Of a DNA stretch of 59,680 bases, positions 1-7,994 are shown piece after piece. Position 1 is the stretch's first letter; every line of letters starts with the position of its first letter. The position numbers and the translations under genes are program-made. The notes under the pieces were generated by a model that saw only the letters and a list, made by a program, of their open reading frames with translations, ran no database searches and had not been told where the DNA came from. This DNA comes from HGM04593 sp045630965 (GTDB taxonomy: Bacteria; Bacteroidota; Bacteroidia; Bacteroidales; Bacteroidaceae): positions 1-59,680 of the forward strand of contig JAZQTU010000007.1 in NCBI GenBank assembly GCA_045630965.1, in the 5' to 3' direction.

Positions 1-81
1 CAATGTAGGAGCTACTGCCTTGTCATGAGTTCTTCTCTTGGCAGTTCTAGTCTTTGATTGTCTTCTTTTAGGATGTGCCAT
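1..81 (-). CDS. rpmF: 50S ribosomal protein L32, N-terminal part
   Basis: Reading the minus strand from the ATG at 79-81 gives 27 residues beginning MAHPKRRQSKTRTAKRRTHD, the typical start of bacterial ribosomal protein L32, a small basic component of the large ribosomal subunit. The gene runs off the left edge, so the second half and the Cys motif present in some L32 proteins are not visible. It lies 12 bp downstream of the yceD-like gene, the standard arrangement in many bacteria, and is probably co-transcribed with it. Confidence 0.95.
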   Translation of the reverse strand, partial: MAHPKRRQSKTRTAKRRTHDKAVAPTL

Positions 82-93
82 TTTTCTTACTTT

Positions 94-630
94 TTAATTA
101 TCTTCATCAATTTGTATATTCTTCAAACCTTCCCAACGAGGATCATATCCAAGTTCCTCATCACCTGCATCATCATTATGACCTGCAGTATGTTTTTTCA
201 ACTTGCCGGTCATCTCGTGATTGCACTTACCCGGTGCATGTACACGTTTCATAGGCAAAGCCAAAACAATAAATTCATAGAGATACCAAGCAATATTCAA
301 ATCACCGTCCTGCTCAGGAACAACGACTATATCACCTTCGTCGGCATACTCATCACCAAGTTTCACTCTCAGGGTGTTTTCCGTTTCCACGTCTATCTCC
401 AAATCATCGAGACAACGGTCGCAAGGAACCACAACCGTACCGTTCAAGACAAAGAAGAAATCAAATATGTCACGATTCTTCTTTACTGTCACTACAGCCT
501 TGACTGTACCTTTCTGAAACTCTTCTCCATCAATATCGCCAAAAAAGGCATTATCGAGGTCAAACTCCAAATTCAGGGATGAAGCTTTTAATCCCTTCAA
601 GTCAACATTATATTTATCAAATCTTCCCAT
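94..630 (-). CDS. yceD: YceD/DUF177 family protein (23S rRNA accumulation)
   Basis: A 178-residue cytoplasmic protein. The middle contains VVPCDRCLDDLEIDVE, the CxxC-type segment typical of the YceD/DUF177 family, followed by acidic stretches; an EExLGYDPRWE-like segment near the C-terminus is also usual for the family in Bacteroidota. Members are needed for normal 23S rRNA levels in some bacteria and almost always precede rpmF, as here (12 bp gap). The ATG at 630 is chosen because the family begins with a short MGxFDKYxVDLKGL-like segment. Family assignment is firm; the molecular role is taken from the family. Confidence 0.9.
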   Translation of the reverse strand: MGRFDKYNVDLKGLKASSLNLEFDLDNAFFGDIDGEEFQKGTVKAVVTVKKNRDIFDFFFVLNGTVVVPCDRCLDDLEIDVETENTLRVKLGDEYADEGDIVVVPEQDGDLNIAWYLYEFIVLALPMKRVHAPGKCNHEMTGKLKKHTAGHNDDAGDEELGYDPRWEGLKNIQIDEDN

Positions 631-710
631 CGCTACATAAAATCAACACTATCAACAATATAAGTCGCAAAAAGCAGCATAAACCACCCTTACTATCCGA
701 ATTTAGGTCA

Positions 711-718
711 CAAAGATA
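711..718 (-). promoter_or_regulatory. Putative -7 element for yceD-rpmF
   Basis: The minus strand reads TATCTTTG here, a perfect match to the Bacteroidota -7 consensus TAnnTTTG, about 80 bp before the yceD ATG. The -33 element is weak (a TTTC at 735-738, spacing 16). Confidence 0.55.
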
Positions 719-780
719 GTAATAAAATTCTTTAGAAACATCTAAAATGAAGAAAAAACTTCAAAAATGAGCAAACTTTA

Positions 781-1929
781 CTATTTCTTTAGCTCAAAAC
801 GGAATGTAGTTCCTTTCCCGACAGTACTTTTTTTAACAAAGATTCTTCCTTTATGATACTCCTCCATTATTCTCTTTGCCAAAGAGAGTCCAAGCCCCCA
901 ACCACGTTTCTTTGTAGTATATCCGGGATCAAAAACCCTTTTACGCACTGACAATGGCATACCCTTACCCGTATCTGCAACCTCCACATAAACATTCTTT
1001 TCATCATGCATGACAGAAACCGTTATCAAGCCTTTACCATCCATTGCATCAATCGCATTCTTACAAAGATTTTCCACCACCCATTCTATCAGTGGGACAT
1101 TCATACGAACCAACAACGGTCTTTTAGGAAAGTCAACAACATACTCAACCTTAGACGGACTACGGCGTTTCACATATCCGACAGCCCTTTCTATAACAGT
1201 TACAATGTCATCCGCAGTAGGTTCGGGTTTTGATCCAATCTTGGAGAAACGCTCAGCAACCCTCTGCAAACGTTCCACATCATGCGACATATCAGGAAGC
1301 AGGCTATCTTCGGGGTACTTCTCCTTTAGAATTTCCACCCAAGCCATAAGCGAAGATATCGGAGTTCCCAGCTGATGCGCAGTCTCTTTTGAGAGCCCTA
1401 CCCAAACCTTATTCTGTTCCGCGCGTTTTGAACTAACAACAGCTACTATACACACAACAAAGAACAACAATACCACACAAAGCTGTATATAAGGATAGCG
1501 GGATAATTGCACAAGTATGTTCGAATCGTCATAACAAGCATACTGAACACCTAGTTCTTCCATATAAATAGGAATCATATTACCTTTATGGCGCATTTCA
1601 GCAGCATGCTCCATAAGAACCGACAGTGTATCTGCATCTGCCGGAATCGCAATATTATTATATTGTATTATCGCACCTTTTTCATCTGTAAGGATAACCG
1701 GAATTGTTTTATTGCTGCTCAAAATACCCTGTTCAAGAGTCACATCCTCATTAACTGGAGCATTAACAAGAGAACTCATTGCAGAAGCCCAGACCTCCAT
1801 CTTGTTTTTTTCTTCAAGTTTGAGATCCTCGACAAGAATATTCGAAACAACCAAAGAGGCGCCCGCTATCACAGCAGCAATAGCAATAAGGAGATATTTT
1901 ACGTTATGAAAATTATTTAACCACTTCAT
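781..1929 (-). CDS. Orphan membrane sensor histidine kinase
   Basis: A 382-residue protein with two membrane segments (about residues 11-32 and 149-168) flanking a roughly 115-residue extracytoplasmic sensor region without a recognised fold. The cytoplasmic part carries an H-box ETAHQLGTPISSL with phospho-acceptor H185, an N-box (CKNAIDAMDG), a G1 box (DTGKGMP) and a G2-like box (GWGLGLSLAKRIMEEY), so autokinase activity is expected. No response regulator is adjacent: the neighbours are yceD (150 bp away) and a divergent M1 aminopeptidase. The partner and signal cannot be told from the sequence. I see no clear TAnnTTTG element upstream. Confidence 0.9.
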   Translation of the reverse strand: MKWLNNFHNVKYLLIAIAAVIAGASLVVSNILVEDLKLEEKNKMEVWASAMSSLVNAPVNEDVTLEQGILSSNKTIPVILTDEKGAIIQYNNIAIPADADTLSVLMEHAAEMRHKGNMIPIYMEELGVQYACYDDSNILVQLSRYPYIQLCVVLLFFVVCIVAVVSSKRAEQNKVWVGLSKETAHQLGTPISSLMAWVEILKEKYPEDSLLPDMSHDVERLQRVAERFSKIGSKPEPTADDIVTVIERAVGYVKRRSPSKVEYVVDFPKRPLLVRMNVPLIEWVVENLCKNAIDAMDGKGLITVSVMHDEKNVYVEVADTGKGMPLSVRKRVFDPGYTTKKRGWGLGLSLAKRIMEEYHKGRIFVKKSTVGKGTTFRFELKK

Positions 1930-2080
1930 AATGATTAGTCTTTAATAAACGACAAACTGATTTAATTAACGGGAATAAAAGTATTTTAGTATAATTCCAA
2001 TAGTAAAGCTTCAACAGTCAATGGCTAAAATCCACAACTTTTACTATCTTTACGACATGTTTGACACTTGCCATTATATT

Positions 2081-4576
2081 ATGAAAACCGTTTCAATAAT
2101 ACCATTTCTACTCATTTTATCCATTTTGGGTTGCACTACAAATAAAACATCACAAATATATGACAATGGCATATCCTTACAGCTGGCACAATCAAGGAAA
2201 AGCACAATCAAGGAGATTGAATATACATTATCTTTTATTATACCTGAAGAGAAAGAGCAGGCTGTAAACGGAGAGATCAACATCAGTTTTATTATTGACA
2301 ATCCCGAAGAGACCATTATCGATTTTAGAGAAATCGAAAAAATAAAAGAACTGTCGGTAAATGGCAATACTGTTCCATACGAGACAATAAATGAACATAT
2401 CATAATTCCTGCGTCAGCAAGTAAAAAGGGCAGAAATGACATCGCAATATCATTCATTGCCGGAGACCAGTCGCTGAACAGAAACAACGAATTCCTATAC
2501 ACACTTCTTGTCCCCGACAGGGCACGGACAGTATTCCCATGCTTTGACCAGCCTGACCTCAAAGCATCATTTACTCTTACTCTTGAAATCCCCAATGGAT
2601 GGACAGCAATCTCCAATTCTCCTGTTTTATGCGAAGAGCGGAACAACGGTAAAAATATTGTTAAGTTTAAGCCGACAGAACCGCTAAGTACATACCTATT
2701 CTCTTTTGTAGCCGGAAAGTTCAAAAAAGAGATTTATTCAGACAGCAAACACACTTTTGCAGCATACCACCGCGAGACTGACCCCAAGCGCATTGCACAA
2801 CTACCAACAATTTTCAACCAGGTAGCAAAATCCCTGACATGGTTGGAAGAGTACACTGGTATCCCATATCCTTTCTCAAAATATGACTTTATCATATTGC
2901 CAGGATTCCAATATGGAGGCATGGAGCATACCGGTGCAACACTGTACAATGACAACCTCATGTTCCTTGGAGAGAACCCCACTCCAGATGAGGAACTTGA
3001 CAGAGCGCATTTGATTGCGCACGAAACGGCACACATGTGGTTTGGAGACTATGTAACGATGAACTGGTTTGATGACGTATGGACAAAAGAGGTCTTTGCA
3101 AACTACTTTGCGTCACGTATATGCGATCCGATGTTTCCAACTATAAACCACCGCCTAAATTGGTTAAAAAGCATTGTCACACCCTCACTTGCCGAAGACC
3201 GCACTCAAGGCGGAACAGCTATCAAACAGCCACTTGACAACATGAGCAATGCCGGACTGATATACAACAATATTATTTACGACAAAGCGCCGGTAATGCT
3301 TGAAAAACTCATTGAGATAATGGGTGAAGATGCTTTTAGAGCAGGATTACATGACTATTTGAAAAAGCACAATTATGGCAACGCTTCATGGGATGACCTT
3401 ATAGCAATATTGGAAAGTAAAAGCAGCACTGACCTCAAAGCATTTGGAAACACCTGGGTTTACAGCTCTGGTATGCCACATATTGACTTCATCAGAGAAG
3501 ACAGTTGCTTGACAATAAGACAAAGCGACCCATACAAACGCGAATTGGTGTGGAGACAAAAATTCAATGTTACACTAATAGGCAACACTACCGAAGAGAT
3601 TGAAATAAACATGGATTGTAAGGAATTTACAATCCCGCTGACAGATGACATCGAATATATACTACCAAATACCGATGGACGCGGATACGGATATTTCAAA
3701 TACGACAACAATAGCATGGAGTGGATCTTGAAGAATTGGCATTGCTTAAAGGATGACACCAGCCGGCAAGCACAGCTGATGAACATACACGAGTCATACC
3801 AGCACAACGAAATTAATGCTGAAAGATGGCTTTCATCACTTATAGACGGATTGATATACGAAGAAAATCCTCTGATAGCATCTACTATATGCAACTACTT
3901 ACAGCGTCCACTGGCAGAAGCGGGAAACAGCGACATTGAAAGAAGGTTGATGACGATAAGCCAAGATCACAAGATTACATCGTGCCGTATACAATTATTA
4001 CGCACACTTATAGCAACAGCCACCGACAGCCTTGTATGCGACAGGCTATACAACATCTGGGAAGAAGCATCACACCCATTTCTTAACGAGAATGACTACA
4101 TGGATCTTGCCTATGAATTATCAATACGCTACCCCGAGAAACGTAACGACATAATCACCACACAGCGCAGCAGAATAAGTAATCCTGACAGAATACGACA
4201 GTTTGACTTTGTATCGCGTGCAACCACACCTGATACTGCAGAACAGGAACGCCTCTTCAAATCATTATTGATTGCAGAAAACAGACGCATAGAGCCATGG
4301 ACCCTAATGGCAATCAGCTATTTATGCCATCCTTTACGCGAAGCACAAGCAATTAAGTATATACGCCCTGCACTTGATTCCTTACAGGAGATACAACGAA
4401 CTAGTGACATCTTTTTCCCAAGAAATTGGGTCTACACAATCCTTAGTGAAAGACACAGTAAAGAGGCATTACATGAAGTTAAAAAGTTCATGGACAGCAA
4501 TCCAGACTACCCGGTGTTACTTAAAAACAAGATTCTGCAAGCAATGTGGACATTACAACGTATTGTTACAGAATAA
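2081..4576 (+). CDS. M1 family zinc aminopeptidase, lipoprotein
   Basis: An 831-residue exported metallopeptidase. The N-terminus MKTVSIIPFLLILSILGC is a lipoprotein signal with Cys18 as lipidation site, so it is probably anchored on the cell surface or in the periplasm. The gluzincin motif HETAH (H314, E315, H318) followed 18 residues later by Glu337 (in WTKEVFANYF) supplies the zinc ligands. The exopeptidase motif reads GGMEH in place of GAMEN, a variant I believe is common in M1 enzymes of Bacteroidota. The C-terminal third looks helical, as in the family. An in-frame ATG at 2021 would add 20 residues before the signal peptide; 2081 is preferred because it puts the signal sequence at the N-terminus and leaves a possible TATCTTTA promoter element (2045-2052) upstream. 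Confidence 0.92.
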   Translation: MKTVSIIPFLLILSILGCTTNKTSQIYDNGISLQLAQSRKSTIKEIEYTLSFIIPEEKEQAVNGEINISFIIDNPEETIIDFREIEKIKELSVNGNTVPYETINEHIIIPASASKKGRNDIAISFIAGDQSLNRNNEFLYTLLVPDRARTVFPCFDQPDLKASFTLTLEIPNGWTAISNSPVLCEERNNGKNIVKFKPTEPLSTYLFSFVAGKFKKEIYSDSKHTFAAYHRETDPKRIAQLPTIFNQVAKSLTWLEEYTGIPYPFSKYDFIILPGFQYGGMEHTGATLYNDNLMFLGENPTPDEELDRAHLIAHETAHMWFGDYVTMNWFDDVWTKEVFANYFASRICDPMFPTINHRLNWLKSIVTPSLAEDRTQGGTAIKQPLDNMSNAGLIYNNIIYDKAPVMLEKLIEIMGEDAFRAGLHDYLKKHNYGNASWDDLIAILESKSSTDLKAFGNTWVYSSGMPHIDFIREDSCLTIRQSDPYKRELVWRQKFNVTLIGNTTEEIEINMDCKEFTIPLTDDIEYILPNTDGRGYGYFKYDNNSMEWILKNWHCLKDDTSRQAQLMNIHESYQHNEINAERWLSSLIDGLIYEENPLIASTICNYLQRPLAEAGNSDIERRLMTISQDHKITSCRIQLLRTLIATATDSLVCDRLYNIWEEASHPFLNENDYMDLAYELSIRYPEKRNDIITTQRSRISNPDRIRQFDFVSRATTPDTAEQERLFKSLLIAENRRIEPWTLMAISYLCHPLREAQAIKYIRPALDSLQEIQRTSDIFFPRNWVYTILSERHSKEALHEVKKFMDSNPDYPVLLKNKILQAMWTLQRIVTE

Positions 4577-4621
4577 TATAATACAGGCAGGCTTGCATTA
4601 TGCAAGCCTGCCTGTATTATA
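4577..4621. terminator. Bidirectional hairpin terminator
   Basis: A perfect 21-bp inverted repeat (arms 4577-4597 and 4601-4621, loop TTA) lies between the convergent aminopeptidase and flavoprotein genes. The A/T-rich outer ends can provide a U tract in either direction. Confidence 0.85.
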
Positions 4622-4640
4622 ATGCTACCCTCTTTACAAA

Positions 4641-5798
4641 TCAACTCAAAAGACTATCAACCAACTGTTGCATTTTAGGTAAATCCTTTTCATTCATACG
4701 CGAACGTATAGTAACCATAGGTTCAACTATTGTAATATTTTTCATACCCTCGAGCATCGCACGCATCACTCTCCCAGCTGTTGGCGCCCAAGAACCATTC
4801 TCTACAATAGCCACCTTACGTCCCTGGAAATTCTTCATTTTCAGATGATGCAAAAAATCATGCATTGGCGGGAACACATCAGCATCATACGATGCTGCAC
4901 ATACAATCATGTGGCTATAGCGGAATGCATCCTCCAGAGCCTCAGCCATATCACAACGCGAAAGGTCGGTTACAACAACCTTTGGTGCGCCCTTTTCGCG
5001 CAACATTTCGGCAAGTTTATTTGCAGCAACAGCAGTACCGCCATGAATTGATGCGTAAGCAATGAACACGCCCTCTGTTTCGGGTTCATACTTACTCCAA
5101 GTATCATACAAGCCAATATAATGAGCAAGATTCTCTTTTAATACAGGGCCATGCAACGGACAGATAGCTTTCACATCAAACATAGCTACCTTTTTCAAAA
5201 GAGCCTGTACCTGCACACCATATTTGCCACAGATGTTGAAATAATAGCGGCGAGCTTCACACTCCCAACTGCCTTCATTACACAACGCGCCGAACTTACC
5301 GAAAGCATCGGCAGAGAAAAGGACTTTTTCACTCAGTTCGTAGCTCACCATAACCTCGGGCCAATGAACCATAGGAGCGGTAAAGAACTGCAATGTATGA
5401 GCACCCAATGATAGAGTTTCTCCCTCTTTTACAGCTATTGTACAATCCTCAAAATCAGATGTTGGAAAAAATTGAGGCATCATTTGAACAGCCTTTGCAG
5501 TTGCCACCACTTTAAGATGCGGATATTTTTCAAGAACCTCTGCAATCAATGATGCATGGTCGGGTTCCAAGTGCTGAACAACAAGATAGTCGGGTGTTCT
5601 ACCAGCGAGTACATTCTCCACATTCTTCCACCACTCTATGCGCTTACGCGCATCGGCTGTATCCATGATTGCCACCTTTTCATCAAGTATTACATACGAA
5701 TTGTATGCCATACCATCGGGCACTATATACTGGCTTTCAAAGAGGTCGATATCAAGGTCATCGACACCTACATATTTAATTGATGATGTAATATCCAT
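4641..5798 (-). CDS. Flavodiiron protein, FprA type (O2/NO reductase)
   Basis: A 385-residue protein with the two-domain layout of FprA-type A flavoproteins. The N-terminal metallo-beta-lactamase-like domain carries the diiron ligands in HLEPDH (HxExDH), a downstream His in MVHWPE, Asp in FSADAFG and His in CPLHGP. The C-terminal flavodoxin-like domain (from about residue 245) has the FMN loop AYASIHGGT. Family members reduce O2 to water or NO to N2O with electrons from rubredoxin or reduced flavin, protecting anaerobes from oxidative or nitrosative stress. Length is usual. It is transcribed alone, 54 bp from the next minus-strand gene. Confidence 0.93.
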   Translation of the reverse strand: MDITSSIKYVGVDDLDIDLFESQYIVPDGMAYNSYVILDEKVAIMDTADARKRIEWWKNVENVLAGRTPDYLVVQHLEPDHASLIAEVLEKYPHLKVVATAKAVQMMPQFFPTSDFEDCTIAVKEGETLSLGAHTLQFFTAPMVHWPEVMVSYELSEKVLFSADAFGKFGALCNEGSWECEARRYYFNICGKYGVQVQALLKKVAMFDVKAICPLHGPVLKENLAHYIGLYDTWSKYEPETEGVFIAYASIHGGTAVAANKLAEMLREKGAPKVVVTDLSRCDMAEALEDAFRYSHMIVCAASYDADVFPPMHDFLHHLKMKNFQGRKVAIVENGSWAPTAGRVMRAMLEGMKNITIVEPMVTIRSRMNEKDLPKMQQLVDSLLS

Positions 5799-5852
5799 AG
5801 TTTCTAATATTTATTTTATACTCATTATCATACATTACTGCGAAACAAAATT

Positions 5853-7517
5853 TTATATCGCTTCAAGTTCTTCTGCAAAAGCACCGACCATACGTCCGCT
5901 ATCAGTTGATATTTTTTCAAGGTCTATCCACTCCAGCAGTTTCTCAAGTTCTGCAATACGTTCCTTGTCACCATCGGCAATAGCTTCGGCAAGCTTTATC
6001 TTATATTTTTCAAACAGCTGGATACCCTGCACAAGACGCTCCCAACGGATTGAGCTGACGCTGAACGGATAGATAACATAGGTATCGCCAGCAGGCCATG
6101 CAGTAAAGCGAGAATCATCTTCGGGGGTTATAGTCCAACTGTTATATGCCCAACGCAGATAACCGTCAAGTCCCTTTTTCAAGGCTTCAAGGGCTATAAA
6201 TGCAGCATCAGCTGGAGAAGAAAAAGTAAAAAGATTGGGGTATTCCGCACTACAGCATGTGTAATACGTAGAAACCTTACCTTGCGCTCTTCGCTGTGCC
6301 AATAGCTCGGGAGTATATGCACCATATGCAAAGATATCCAAGCAATAGTCATGTATGTCGGCTTCAATTTCAGGGTGATAGTTGCCAGCCATTGAAATTT
6401 TCATTCCAGGAGCATACTCCTTGATCACCTTTATAGCAGCTTGCATCTGTTGCAAACTGCGCTCATCCATTGAAATGAATGTCTTATCAAACCAGCCCTT
6501 CTCCTTCAAGTGAGCAGAAAAGGCGCTGAGCATTCCGCCCCAGAATTGAGTATAAGCCTCCTCGCCTGGAGCACAGTTGATATATTTGTGAGAGTGTGTA
6601 GCCTGATCGTAGTAACGGAACGAAAGTTTCCAAGGAATCATCGAAAAACAGGTGATTTCCTTGTCTATGCCACAGGACATCATAAATTCCACCCAACGGT
6701 CAAAAACAGTAAAGTCGTACCACCAGCTGCCATCGGCTTTCTTCACCCATGTAACCATACTACCGAAGGGGTCGTATGTCTGTCCGTCCCATGGACGGTC
6801 AATGAGGGTTGCAGTAATGGCCTTTTGACCGGCAGAGGCGAGTTTCAACATGTATGGACGCAACACATCAAAATGTTCGTCGCTCCAAAGTTCAACATTA
6901 TGCACACGTGCCACGGCATATGGGTTTTGCCAAAGGTCGAGATGGAATGTCCAATCTTTTGGCGCAGGCAAAACATAGGAGAATACACTCAGCATATATT
7001 CGTATCTCTTTTTCTTACCATTGCATACTAGCTCCACATACCCTTTATATGAACCTGGCTGGGCATCCTGTGGAACCTGAATTGTAAGCCACAAACCACG
7101 ACGTGAGCCTGCGTCAAGAACTGTGGGATTTGCATCGGTTATACGGTCTGCAACGAGAACCTCACCATAGGCATCAACCTCATGTTTTCCACAACCGGTA
7201 AACTTGTCGGTAATGACAGGTTGCACAAAACCGCCTACGACATTCGAGGCAGGAATGACATCACGACCTTGCTTGAGGTCACTGAACCTGTATTCTACAG
7301 AGCAATCCTTTTCGCTGTACTCGTTTGTAACGACAAGCTGCAGATTTACACGCTCACCGCGCCATGCAGCCACATTGTTCACCCTGTAATCGCCAACCTG
7401 GGTCTTGCAATCCAAAGGATAGCGTATATCGATAATGCCCCAACGGGCCTTCAGTTGCGCCGAAGCGACTATGCTGACAGTCAATGCCAAAACAATAGAA
7501 ACAAGTTTTTTCATATC
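5853..7517 (-). CDS. Secreted DUF4091-type glycoside hydrolase-like protein
   Basis: A 554-residue protein with a signal peptide (MKKLVSIVLALTVSIVASAQ). An in-frame ATG 18 bp upstream is less likely, since it would put residues before the signal. The N-terminal half is beta-rich; the C-terminal half contains segments typical of DUF4091 (DUF4091 proteins are predicted TIM-barrel glycoside hydrolases): the MDERSLQQMQAAIKVIKEYA region, DIFAYGAYTPELLAQRRAQG, a Cys pair and WRWAYNSW-like LRWAYNSWTITPEDD. Substrate is unknown. It is the last gene of a long minus-strand series, 14 bp after a small lipoprotein gene and downstream of a TonB-dependent receptor, which suggests a role in uptake or trimming of a glycan or glycoconjugate. 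Confidence 0.8.
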   Translation of the reverse strand, partial: DMKKLVSIVLALTVSIVASAQLKARWGIIDIRYPLDCKTQVGDYRVNNVAAWRGERVNLQLVVTNEYSEKDCSVEYRFSDLKQGRDVIPASNVVGGFVQPVITDKFTGCGKHEVDAYGEVLVADRITDANPTVLDAGSRRGLWLTIQVPQDAQPGSYKGYVELVCNGKKKRYEYMLSVFSYVLPAPKDWTFHLDLWQNPYAVARVHNVELWSDEHFDVLRPYMLKLASAGQKAITATLIDRPWDGQTYDPFGSMVTWVKKADGSWWYDFTVFDRWVEFMMSCGIDKEITCFSMIPWKLSFRYYDQATHSHKYINCAPGEEAYTQFWGGMLSAFSAHLKEKGWFDKTFISMDERSLQQMQAAIKVIKEYAPGMKISMAGNYHPEIEADIHDYCLDIFAYGAYTPELLAQRRAQGKVSTYYTCCSAEYPNLFTFSSPADAAFIALEALKKGLDGYLRWAYNSWTITPEDDSRFTAWPAGDTYVIYPFSVSSIRWERLVQGIQLFEKYKIKLAEAIADGDKERIAELEKLLEWIDLEKISTDSGRMVGAFAEELEAI

Positions 7518-7531
7518 TTTTTCATAGTTTA

Positions 7532-7993
7532 TCACTTACACGTTCCTCTGAAACTGAATCTCTTGCCTGCACGTGACGGCTTTAAATCATCGGCCATTCT
7601 TGCAGAAAGCACAAGTTCATTTCCCTTTACCGTTCCCGATATTTCGGAGAAACGGTATTCCGACTGAGGATTAGCCTTTTCGTTAACATAAGGGTCGATA
7701 TTATTTGTTGAGAAACTCACCACATCCTCGTTCTTTTGCATTGGAACATCTTTAACGGTTATATCAATCCTCAGAGGCATCAATGTAGCGAATTTGACAT
7801 CATTGAAAAACACATCGACAGTATTATTGGAATTTTCAGTAACGGAGATTCCAACGTGCTTGTCTGTATAATCATCGACTACAAGGTCGCCATAAAAGAC
7901 ACCGTCGGCATCCTCGGGGAATGCTCCGCCGTTATCGACACACGATTGCAGAAGCAACAGAACTGAAAATAAAAATATTATTTTTCTCATCAC
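7532..7993 (-). CDS. Small lipoprotein of unknown function, calycin-like
   Basis: A 153-residue protein with a lipoprotein signal (MMRKIIFLFSVLLLLQSC, Cys18). The mature part alternates hydrophobic and polar residues, consistent with a small beta-barrel, and resembles the calycin-like lipoproteins of Bacteroidales, although I cannot confirm the family. It sits between a TonB-dependent receptor gene (1 bp upstream) and a DUF4091 protein gene, so it may be a surface-exposed binding partner of that receptor, taking the place a SusD protein would have in a polysaccharide utilisation locus. That role is inferred from position only. Confidence 0.7.
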   Translation of the reverse strand: MMRKIIFLFSVLLLLQSCVDNGGAFPEDADGVFYGDLVVDDYTDKHVGISVTENSNNTVDVFFNDVKFATLMPLRIDITVKDVPMQKNEDVVSFSTNNIDPYVNEKANPQSEYRFSEISGTVKGNELVLSARMADDLKPSRAGKRFSFRGTCK

Positions 7994-7994
7994 T

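Noticed and set aside
2021..2080. N-terminal extension of the M1 aminopeptidase
   Set aside because: It would put 20 residues in front of a clear lipoprotein signal and cover a possible promoter element.
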